Source of the DNA: JAZDFC01 sp043808235
Lineage (GTDB): Bacteria; Bacteroidota; Ignavibacteria; Ignavibacteriales; Melioribacteraceae
Direction: 5' to 3'
Length of the DNA stretch: 57,560 bases
NCBI GenBank assembly: GCA_043808235.1
Contig: JAZDFC010000079.1
Coordinates: 1-57,560 of the forward strand
Position numbers and translations under genes: made by a program. Shown piece after piece: positions 35,289-42,976 of this stretch; the first letter of the stretch is position 1; every line of letters starts with the position of its first letter. Under the pieces are notes generated by a model that was given only the letters and a program-made list of their open reading frames with translations, ran no database searches and was not told where the DNA came from.

Positions 35289-36722
35289 TTACATTCCCTC
35301 TTTCAAAGGAATTTTAAATTGCTCTTGCAGTGATGACTCATCTTTCCTTTCGTAAGGAAGCGAAATGTAAAAACATGTTCCCGGTCTGCCTTCGGATGTA
35401 AGTTTGGATGGACTCTGTACTTTAATACTTCCGTGGAGCCTTTGAATAATTTCATGCACTAATGATAATCCCAATCCGCTGCCGTTATATTCTTTACCTT
35501 TTATATTCGAAGCTCTATAAAATTGTTGAAAGATATTATCGAGATCGTGTTGAGGAATGCCGATGCCATTGTCGCATACCTCTAAAATAATATCTTCATG
35601 CGAATCGCGAATAATTATTTCAACCGAGCCGTTGTCATCAGTATATTTTATTGAGTTACCAATAACATTTGACAAAGCTAATTCGAGTAGTACTCTGTCA
35701 CCTTTTACCGGTTTCTTCAAATCTTTGGAATCATTGAAATCTATGTTCAAGTTCTTGGATTTTATAATTTCACTTTGTTGTTCCAAAATGTTTAATACAA
35801 CTTCGGAAATATAAATTTCTTCGTTCGATGTTGTATTTAGTAACTTAAGCTTGGAAAAGCGCAGGATATTATTGATAAGGTTGATAGCTTCAACTGATCT
35901 TTTTCGCGCACGCAGTAATTTTTCCTCGACCGGTTCACTTATCGGTCCTAAAAATTTGTTTATCACAATATCGAGCACGGATTGAACTGCGGCAATTGGT
36001 GTCTTAATTTCATGAACTACACCGATTATATATTTTTGTTTTGCTATTTCAGCTTCGCTCAATTGTTCGAGCGATTCCTTTAATTGCCTTTCCCTTTTAT
36101 ATAATGTACTTGCTATTTGGTTGGCAAGGAGTACGCTTATTATCATCGTAGAGCAAAAACCACCCAGAAATATCACGAGGTTTGTAACTGTGTAATGCGG
36201 CGCCTGGGAATAAAGCCCCGAAATTAAAAACGCGGGAATCAATCCGTGGAACTGAAGAACCGAGAGTATGGAAAAAATAAAACTGATTAATACAGCTATA
36301 GTATATACAACGTGTCCGGGTAAAAGCATGCTGGCAATTATTAATTGGAAAACAAAAAACATGTAAAGCGGAGATTCATAAAGTCCGGTGAAATATGCTA
36401 ATATCATCAATGCTGTCAAATCAAGCACGCTCTGAATCATTGATAAATGAAGCGCGTTGAATTGTCCGGGTGTGGAGCCCACATTTTTCCGTACATTGTA
36501 AATTAGGAAATTGTATCCATCAATTATTATCGCGGAGAGAATGATCGCAAAGATTTGTGTTGTAGTAAGATTAAAATCGAGGATGTACTCGCCAACCACC
36601 AAAAAAACGATGAGCATGAATACGAAAAAATATCTCAACTTAATAAAAAGAAGATTTATTCTTTTTATCGCATCCCAGAATTCGGGATAATTTAACGCCC
36701 ATTTCGGAGCTAATTGAATCAT
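35289..36722 (-). CDS. Membrane histidine kinase with six-helix sensor
   Basis: 477 residues. About six membrane helices (about 28-210) with short loops, a short coiled coil, HisKA (VVHEIKTPIAAVQSVLDI) and HATPase (NVIGNSIKYT, DNGIGIPQ, GSGLGLSLV). No receiver and no adjacent regulator. The integral sensor suggests detection of a membrane, cell-envelope or quinone-related signal. It is 199 bases downstream of the hydrogenase terminator, so it is probably transcribed separately. Confidence 0.9.
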   Translation of the reverse strand: MIQLAPKWALNYPEFWDAIKRINLLFIKLRYFFVFMLIVFLVVGEYILDFNLTTTQIFAIILSAIIIDGYNFLIYNVRKNVGSTPGQFNALHLSMIQSVLDLTALMILAYFTGLYESPLYMFFVFQLIIASMLLPGHVVYTIAVLISFIFSILSVLQFHGLIPAFLISGLYSQAPHYTVTNLVIFLGGFCSTMIISVLLANQIASTLYKRERQLKESLEQLSEAEIAKQKYIIGVVHEIKTPIAAVQSVLDIVINKFLGPISEPVEEKLLRARKRSVEAINLINNILRFSKLKLLNTTSNEEIYISEVVLNILEQQSEIIKSKNLNIDFNDSKDLKKPVKGDRVLLELALSNVIGNSIKYTDDNGSVEIIIRDSHEDIILEVCDNGIGIPQHDLDNIFQQFYRASNIKGKEYNGSGLGLSLVHEIIQRLHGSIKVQSPSKLTSEGRPGTCFYISLPYERKDESSLQEQFKIPLKEGM

Positions 36723-36807
36723 ATAATGAAATGATTATTGTGAAATATTTTTTTCTACATTAACTATTTCCAAAATACGAAACACAAATGACAAATAATA
36801 TTTGTAA

Positions 36808-36871
36808 ATCGAAGCGACAGCTTCGATAATGGAATAAATTTTTATTTTCGAAGCTTCGCTTCGAATTCCAT
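36808..36871. repeat. Cluster of short palindromes
   Basis: Two perfect hairpins, ATCGAAGC-GACA-GCTTCGAT (36808-36827) and TCGAAG-CTTCG-CTTCGA (36848-36864), the second nested within an ATGGAAT/ATTCCAT pair (36829-36835 and 36865-36871). The shared GAAGC/GCTTC core suggests related small repeat elements of REP type rather than a gene. Confidence 0.6.
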
Positions 36872-36880
36872 CAATTTAAC

Positions 36881-36908
36881 AAAAAAGCCGGGACAAACGC
36901 CCGGCTTT
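36881..36908 (-). terminator. Rho-independent terminator after the hydrogenase operon
   Basis: Perfect 9-bp stem AAAGCCGGG / CCCGGCTTT (36908-36900 and 36892-36884 on the minus strand) with a 7-base loop, followed by a T run (36886-36881). It stands 14 bases after the hydA2 stop codon. Confidence 0.93.
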
Positions 36909-36921
36909 AATTCAAATTGCT

Positions 36922-38838
36922 TTATGCAATATACTTTCCTCTCTTCACGTAATTCGTATGAAGCAGATGATGCGAGATATGCCCGCATGGTCCATCTGTG
37001 AGGAATTCTTCATACATTTTAATTACATGTTCGTTCTCATGCGATTTACGAAGATTGAGTTCTGCATCTTCTTTGTAAATAGCTTGAGCGCGTTTTGCAC
37101 GAATCTCAGCGTTTGTAGGTATTGGTTGACCACCGCCGCCGATACATCCACCCGGGCAAGCCATAAATTCAATGAAATGACATTCACTGAATTTACCGCC
37201 GGCTTTAATATCGTCCATTACTTTCTTAGCATTAGCTGTCCCGTGAACAACTGCAACTTTCAATGTTGCTCCTTTCAGCCAATCCCAATTAGGTACTATC
37301 TTTTCCAATAATTTTGGAACAGGACCAATTTGAGGAATAGGAAGTTCAGCATACTTAATTCCTTCAAATCCGCGAACAGGCATTACATCCATGTTATCAA
37401 AAACGTTTTCTATTTTTAATCCGGTAATAAGTTCAACTACAGTTCTAATTGCAGCTTCCATAACACCGCCGGTAGCGCCGAAAATTAAACCAGCGCCGGA
37501 TGCATCGCCAAACGGATCGTCGAAATGCGATTTAGGCATTTCCGGTAAATAGATACCAGCTTCTTTAATCATTTGAGCAAGTTCGCGCGCAGTCAAACCA
37601 TAATCGACATCTTTAAATCCTGAGTCGATCATTTCAGGTCTGTTGCATTCGAATTTCTTTGCTGAACATGGCATTACTGCAACACTGATTATATCAGCCG
37701 GATCAATATTGTTCTTTTGAGCATAATATGTTTTTATCAAAGCTCCGAACATTTGCTGCGGTGATTTTGCCGAACTTAAGTTTGGAATGAATTCAGGATA
37801 AAAATGCTCGAGATATTTTACCCAGCCCGGCGAACATGAAGTAAATTGCGGCAGCGCAACGGATGTGTCTTTATTCACGAGCGCCTTATATAACCGAATA
37901 AGTAATTCAGTTCCTTCTTCCATAATGGTGAGGTCGGCAGTAAAGTTTGTATCAAATACTTTATCAAATCCGATTCTTCTCAATGCTGTATTCATTTCGC
38001 CGGTGTAGGAATTACCCGGTTCCATTCCGAATTCTTCGCCTATTGCAGCACGCGGTGAAGGAGCGGTCTGAATTACAACATGTTTTTTTGGATTGTCAAT
38101 AGCTTCCCATATTTCATCGCGAGGATCGTTTGCACGAAGCGCCCCGGTGGGGCAGCGATTTATACATTGACCGCAATTAATACAAATTACTTCTGCCAAT
38201 GGTTTTTCTAAGAATGTTCCGATGTGAGTGTGGTATCCACGGTCGATTGCTTCTAGAACACCTACTTCCTGCAAGTCGATACAAGTTCTAACGCATCGTT
38301 TACAAAGAACACATTTATCCATATCACGGATAACAGAGTAAGATGAGTTATCAACTTCAAATCTCGACGCTTCAACATGACCAAAATTGTAGTGATCAAC
38401 ACCGTATTCTTTAGCGAGTGATTGAAGCTCGCAATTATTGTTTCTAAAACATGAATAACATTCTCCGTAGTGCTCGCTTAGTAACAAATCAATAATACTT
38501 TTTCTTGCTTTACGAACCATCGGAGTTGATGTTTTAATTTTGATTGGCGCCGTAATGGGGAATGCGCATGCAGCTTGCAGAGTTCTCATTCCCTCAACTT
38601 CAACAACACAAATTCTGCAAACACCCGCAACACATAAATCCTCGTGATGACACAACGTTGGTACATAAGTTTGATTTTGTCTGCAAGCTTCGAGAATAGT
38701 TGTCCCCATAGGCACACTGACTTTCTTTTCATTTATTTCAATTGAAACCGAGCCGCCGATATATTCCGGATGCTCTGGTTTTTCCACAATATGAGCCTGC
38801 TGGCTTACCGGTGCGCGGGAGATATCTTTAGTTTTCAT
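36922..38838 (-). CDS. hydA: [FeFe]-hydrogenase catalytic subunit, set 2 (HydA-like)
   Basis: 638 residues from ATG at 38838, preceded by GGAGGTG; a longer frame to 38871 is rejected. Plant-type [2Fe-2S] domain (Cys in CHHEDLCVAGVCRIC), His-ligated [4Fe-4S] (HYGECYSCFRNNNC), two [4Fe-4S] motifs (CVLCKRCVRTC, CINCGQCINRCP), H-cluster domain with MPCSAKK and MACPGGC, and the small-subunit tail. The first H-cluster motif reads TSCSPGW instead of TSCCPGW, so the second Cys, a cluster ligand in characterised enzymes, is Ser. HydA normally reduces protons or oxidises H2 at this site; activity here is uncertain. It overlaps hydB2 by 11 bases and ends the operon. Confidence 0.93.
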   Translation of the reverse strand: MKTKDISRAPVSQQAHIVEKPEHPEYIGGSVSIEINEKKVSVPMGTTILEACRQNQTYVPTLCHHEDLCVAGVCRICVVEVEGMRTLQAACAFPITAPIKIKTSTPMVRKARKSIIDLLLSEHYGECYSCFRNNNCELQSLAKEYGVDHYNFGHVEASRFEVDNSSYSVIRDMDKCVLCKRCVRTCIDLQEVGVLEAIDRGYHTHIGTFLEKPLAEVICINCGQCINRCPTGALRANDPRDEIWEAIDNPKKHVVIQTAPSPRAAIGEEFGMEPGNSYTGEMNTALRRIGFDKVFDTNFTADLTIMEEGTELLIRLYKALVNKDTSVALPQFTSCSPGWVKYLEHFYPEFIPNLSSAKSPQQMFGALIKTYYAQKNNIDPADIISVAVMPCSAKKFECNRPEMIDSGFKDVDYGLTARELAQMIKEAGIYLPEMPKSHFDDPFGDASGAGLIFGATGGVMEAAIRTVVELITGLKIENVFDNMDVMPVRGFEGIKYAELPIPQIGPVPKLLEKIVPNWDWLKGATLKVAVVHGTANAKKVMDDIKAGGKFSECHFIEFMACPGGCIGGGGQPIPTNAEIRAKRAQAIYKEDAELNLRKSHENEHVIKMYEEFLTDGPCGHISHHLLHTNYVKRGKYIA

Positions 38839-40036
38839 TTGCACCTCCATTCTCACGGTTGAAAATTTCATCGTTAAAGTTTTCTAATATGGAAAGAAAT
38901 GGATTCGGGCTTGATTGACCCAATCCGCATTTTGAAGCTACTTGCATAGATTTTCCTAATTCTTTCAGTTTATTAACATAAGCGAAAGTATATTCGCCTT
39001 TGTGAATCATCTTTACTCCTTCGAGAAGTTTAGTGTTGCCAATTCTACACGGCGTGCATTGTCCGCATGATTCATCAACAAAAAATTCCATGAAGTTATC
39101 AAGTACTTTCAGCATATCACGGCTTTCGTTGAATATCATAATCGAACCGCCTGTTGCAACATCTTCATAAGCGAGTGTTCTTTCAAATTGAGTTTTATTG
39201 TAACAGAATCCGGAAGCTCCACCAATCTGTACAGCCTTGGTGTTTTTAGCTCCGACAAGTCCGAGCACTTCGCTGATTTTTGTTCCCCATGGTAATTCAT
39301 ACACGCCTGGTTTTTCACAGTCGCCCGAAATAGAGAATAATTTCGATCCTGCAGATTTGCTCGTACCAATGTTTTTATACCATTCGGAACCTTTTAAAAT
39401 GATATGCGACACGGTTGCCAAAGTTTCTACATTGTTAACAACAGTCGGTTTTCCCATATAACCTGTATTTACCGGATAAGGCGGTCTATTACGGGCTTCA
39501 CCGCGGTGACCTTCGAGTGATTCGATCAAAGCAGTTTCCTCGCCGCACACATACGCGCCTGAGCCGAGGAATATCGAAATGTCGAAATCGAAACCTTCTT
39601 TTCCTAAAATATTTTTGCCGAGTAAATTATCCTTTCGCATCTGCTCAAGATAATCAAGCAACGATTTCATTAAATATTCATATTCGCCGCGCAGATATAC
39701 GATACCTTCTTTAGCTCCGATTGTATATCCGGCAATAACCATTCCGTCAAAAACCAATTCGGGATATTCAATTAACAGAACTCGATCTTTGAATGTACCG
39801 GGTTCGCCTTCATCGGCATTGCATATAATAAATTTATCGTCGCTCAAAGCAGCGGCAGATAACATCCATTTAGTAGAAGTCGGGAATCCTGCGCCGCCTC
39901 TTCCTTTTAATTTAGATTCTCTAATTTCGAGTAATATGTCTTCCCTGCTCATCGATACGGCTTTTTTAACAGCAGCGCCGCGTTCATATTCCGAGAATAT
40001 TACTGCTCCTTTTCTTTCTTGTTTTTTCATTTCCAT
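38828..40036 (-). CDS. hydB: NuoF-like flavoprotein subunit, set 2 (HydB-like, short)
   Basis: 402 residues from ATG at 40036 (GTG at 40042 and ATG at 40030 are alternatives). NADH/FMN-binding NuoF domain: KGRGGAGFPTSTKW, NADEGEPGTFKDR, GAYVCGEETALIESLEG, and the [4Fe-4S] motif ESCGQCTPCRIGN with a distal Cys in ASKCGLGQS. It lacks both the N-terminal thioredoxin-like domain and the C-terminal two-cluster ferredoxin domain that set 1 HydB has. Such a minimal subunit fits NADH-linked hydrogenases described as non-bifurcating; that assignment is inference. Confidence 0.92.
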   Translation of the reverse strand: MEMKKQERKGAVIFSEYERGAAVKKAVSMSREDILLEIRESKLKGRGGAGFPTSTKWMLSAAALSDDKFIICNADEGEPGTFKDRVLLIEYPELVFDGMVIAGYTIGAKEGIVYLRGEYEYLMKSLLDYLEQMRKDNLLGKNILGKEGFDFDISIFLGSGAYVCGEETALIESLEGHRGEARNRPPYPVNTGYMGKPTVVNNVETLATVSHIILKGSEWYKNIGTSKSAGSKLFSISGDCEKPGVYELPWGTKISEVLGLVGAKNTKAVQIGGASGFCYNKTQFERTLAYEDVATGGSIMIFNESRDMLKVLDNFMEFFVDESCGQCTPCRIGNTKLLEGVKMIHKGEYTFAYVNKLKELGKSMQVASKCGLGQSSPNPFLSILENFNDEIFNRENGGANEN

Positions 40037-40043
40037 ATTCACC

Positions 40044-40517
40044 TCACTTAACCTTGTTTAATAGTTGAACAGCTTTTTCAGGTGTAAGTTTGGTATAAAC
40101 CTGATCGTTAATTGACATAGCCGGGCCCATATCGCAGAGTCCGAGACAATTTGCATATTCAAGAGTAAATTTGTTGTCGCTTGTTGTTCCGCCGACCTTC
40201 ACTCCTAATTCCCGTTCAATTGCTCGAACGATATTATCTTTGCCCTGCATATCACAAGCAATCGTTTGGCAAACACGTACTATGTTTCTACCTTTAGGAT
40301 TGGTGTTTAAAAACGCATAAAATGATATTACACTGTATACTTCTACCGGGTGAATATCAAGCAACCTTGCTATTTCCTGCTGGGCATACTCAGAAATGTG
40401 CCGGTGCTTCACTTGTATCCCGTGAAGTATCGAAAGTAAAGCTGATCTCTTTTTCCCGAATTTTTCAATCAGAGATTCAATTTCTTCGGTAAGAGCATTT
40501 TTTTCTTCCACTAACAT
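40044..40517 (-). CDS. hydC: NuoE-like [2Fe-2S] subunit, set 2 (HydC-like)
   Basis: 157 residues. N-terminal helical bundle and thioredoxin-like [2Fe-2S] domain with all four ligands: VCQTIAC and NCLGLCDMGP. It passes electrons between flavin and the HydA clusters in trimeric hydrogenases. It is first of the hydCBA set 2, 15 bases after a receiver gene. Confidence 0.93.
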   Translation of the reverse strand: MLVEEKNALTEEIESLIEKFGKKRSALLSILHGIQVKHRHISEYAQQEIARLLDIHPVEVYSVISFYAFLNTNPKGRNIVRVCQTIACDMQGKDNIVRAIERELGVKVGGTTSDNKFTLEYANCLGLCDMGPAMSINDQVYTKLTPEKAVQLLNKVK

Positions 40518-40532
40518 ATCGCTTGCTCTCCT

Positions 40533-40904
40533 TTATTTTTTAATCAATAATTTTTCAACTTTAGCGATTAGCTCATCGGGCGAAATCGGCTTTTCAACAA
40601 AATCATCAACAGGTACCAATTCACTCGTACCGTAATCCAATCCAATTGTTTTGGAAACTGAAGTGTACATTAAAATAGGTTTTGTAATTTTTTCCTTCCT
40701 GAATTTCTGAGCAAGGAAAAATCCGTCATCCGGTTCATCCATCATGACGTCGAGAATTATCAGATCCGGATTCTTCTCTTTTACAATTTTGTAACCGTCA
40801 TCCGGATTATAAGCTGTTACCACGTCGTATCCTTTCGATTTTAAAACCAGACTGCTGGCTTCGATGATATCGGGATCGTCGTCGATAATTGCAATAAGTG
40901 CCAT
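40533..40904 (-). CDS. Single-domain response regulator in hydrogenase operon
   Basis: 123 residues, receiver only: IIDDDPDIIEASSLVL, LDVMMDEPDDGF (phospho-Asp with a two-residue insertion before the Gly) and FVEKPISPDELI. It lies 15 bases from both the upstream kinase and hydC2. It resembles the other receiver of this operon (42551-42964), which shares the same lengthened phosphorylation loop. No output domain. Confidence 0.9.
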   Translation of the reverse strand: MALIAIIDDDPDIIEASSLVLKSKGYDVVTAYNPDDGYKIVKEKNPDLIILDVMMDEPDDGFFLAQKFRKEKITKPILMYTSVSKTIGLDYGTSELVPVDDFVEKPISPDELIAKVEKLLIKK

Positions 40905-40919
40905 AGTTAATACCTCTGT

Positions 40920-42413
40920 TTATTTATTTATAGGTAATTGAATGATAAAGGTCGTTCCTACACCATATTCGCTTTCAACAGTAATCTTACCATGATATAA
41001 ATCGATAATCCGCTTAACGATAGTTAATCCAAGTCCTGTACCGCTTATGCCTTTTGTAAATTGATTCTTCGCTCTGTAAAATTCCTGGAACAGTTTCTCT
41101 GACTCTTCGGGTTTTAGACCTATTCCCGAATCGGCAACTTTAATTACAAGATAATTTTTTGATTCGCTAAGCTCAATTTTGATCTTACCTTTTTGTCTAT
41201 TATACTTTATTGCGTTACTCAAAAGATTTGTTGCTACTCTCGTAACTTCATTGATATCTGCTTTTATTTTAGTAAAATCTGTTTGGTAATCTTTCTCAAC
41301 TATAATTTCTTTTTTCTTGAGTTCCATTTCGAGCAATTGAATGGTTGATTCAATTACTTCCTTTATATCGAATTCAATAAGTTCCCGGTCCTTAGTCTTC
41401 AACTCCATGCGCGAGATATCAAGAAGATCGTTAACAAGTGCAAGGAGACTTGAAAGCCGGACAACGGAACGTTTTAAATAATCATGCTCTTGATCAGCAG
41501 TAACTTGTATGTTTTCATCCAGCAGGATTTTCAAAAATCCTTGAACGGCAGCAACAGGTGTTTTCAACTCATGCGCAACCATCGAAACGAATTGCGATTT
41601 GATAAGTTCAATCTTTTTTAACTCTGTTATATTTTTTATTACTAAAACCACAGCTGCCAATTTTCCATCGGTGTGCGGAACGGGTGTACATGATACCTCA
41701 ACAACCATTTCGTGATTTGGTTTGATATCGAGCTGCTTGCTGATGGTTTTCTGAATAATGTTTTCCGATTTCAGAAATTTATTCACCATATCCGAAATAG
41801 CGTGCGGAATAAGTTCAAGGATGTATTCGCCAATTAAAATATAGCTCAAGTCAAGATACTTTATTGCCGCATTATTAAAATAAACAACCTCGCCAAGTTT
41901 ATTGATTACAACAACGCCATCCTGAATTGTATTGATGATTGTATGCAGACGGCTTTTCTCATTAGCAAGAGCAAGTAGTTTTTCTTCTCTTTCCAATCTT
42001 AGTTGTTCAGCTTCATCTATAAGTTTTCTTTGCTGGAATGCTTTGTTCAATTCATAGAGAAGTTCATCGGGGGTAAATGGCTTGGGAATATAACTATAAG
42101 CGCCAATCTTTGTAGCCTCTATTGCTGTATCGTAACTTGCGTACGCTGTAGCAATAAGGCAGACGGTTTTAGGATGATTTTTTTTAATTTCCTGTAAAAC
42201 AGATAATCCATCAATATCCGGCATCTTCAGATCAATCAAAGCCATATCAAAGTCACGCGTTGTACCCTTTTCAATTCCGATTGTACCATTTTCAGCAGTA
42301 TCGACAAAAAATCCTTCGTTTTCCAAAAATCGCTTGGTTCCTTCCCGAAGTCCTTTTTCATCGTCAATTACTAATATATTTGGTTGTTTTCCGTTATCCA
42401 CAATATCAAACAA
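40920..42413 (-). CDS. Sensor kinase, REC-PAS-HisKA-HATPase, in hydrogenase operon
   Basis: 497 residues, soluble. Receiver (about 12-125, LIDLKMPDIDG), short coiled coil, one PAS (about 155-265), HisKA (MVAHELKTPVAAVQGF) and HATPase (NLLSNAIKYN, DSGIGL, GTGLGLTIV). The receiver at its front could be phosphorylated by the hydrogenase-kinase encoded upstream, so the order sensor kinase, receiver, this kinase, receiver may be a phosphorelay. A gap of 137 bases precedes it, space for an internal promoter. Confidence 0.92.
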   Translation of the reverse strand: MFDIVDNGKQPNILVIDDEKGLREGTKRFLENEGFFVDTAENGTIGIEKGTTRDFDMALIDLKMPDIDGLSVLQEIKKNHPKTVCLIATAYASYDTAIEATKIGAYSYIPKPFTPDELLYELNKAFQQRKLIDEAEQLRLEREEKLLALANEKSRLHTIINTIQDGVVVINKLGEVVYFNNAAIKYLDLSYILIGEYILELIPHAISDMVNKFLKSENIIQKTISKQLDIKPNHEMVVEVSCTPVPHTDGKLAAVVLVIKNITELKKIELIKSQFVSMVAHELKTPVAAVQGFLKILLDENIQVTADQEHDYLKRSVVRLSSLLALVNDLLDISRMELKTKDRELIEFDIKEVIESTIQLLEMELKKKEIIVEKDYQTDFTKIKADINEVTRVATNLLSNAIKYNRQKGKIKIELSESKNYLVIKVADSGIGLKPEESEKLFQEFYRAKNQFTKGISGTGLGLTIVKRIIDLYHGKITVESEYGVGTTFIIQLPINK

Positions 42414-42550
42414 TATTAAAAGATTTCTTTATCTTAATATACGGATAATCCGACGAAAGGAAAAAATAAGCCGCGATTTTTCGTTACAAATTATCTGCTT
42501 TAACTTAGTAAATACTATCCGGAAGTCATTCAAATAAATATTTATCCGGG

Positions 42551-42964
42551 TTATAATTTCAAGCCGAAGTAATTTTCAAACTTTGTTATTACTTCTTCAA
42601 CGATAACCGGTTTATTCAAGATACCGTCGCATTTAATCCATTCTTTTTCTTCTTCGGTAGCAGCGCTGAATTTAAAACCGGTTTCATAAGTCGCAGAGGT
42701 CAATAAGAATACAGGGATTTTCTTTCCGTATTCATGTTTTTTAATTCTATGGCAAAGAATAAATCCGCTATCGTGTTGTTCCATAATTAAATCCAATAAA
42801 CATGCATCCGGTTTTTCTTCAACAAATTTTTTGAATCCTTCGGTTCCTGATTCTGCCGTAACTACATCGAATCCTTTAGAGGTTAACAATAATTTGTTTT
42901 GCTCAAGCAAATCGATATCGTCGTCCACTAATAATATCTTTTTAATCTTTTCGTTGATAGTCAT
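42551..42964 (-). CDS. Single-domain response regulator next to sensory hydrogenase
   Basis: 137 residues, receiver only: ILLVDDDIDLLEQNKLLL, LLDLIMEQHDSGF and GILNKPVIVEEV. The loop between phospho-Asp and Gly is longer than usual, and there is an insertion (about residues 95-115, rich in Glu and Lys) before the conserved Lys. It lies 12 bases after the sensory hydrogenase-kinase and is the obvious first partner of that kinase. Confidence 0.9.
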   Translation of the reverse strand: MTINEKIKKILLVDDDIDLLEQNKLLLTSKGFDVVTAESGTEGFKKFVEEKPDACLLDLIMEQHDSGFILCHRIKKHEYGKKIPVFLLTSATYETGFKFSAATEEEKEWIKCDGILNKPVIVEEVITKFENYFGLKL

Positions 42965-42976
42965 TTTATTAACTCC

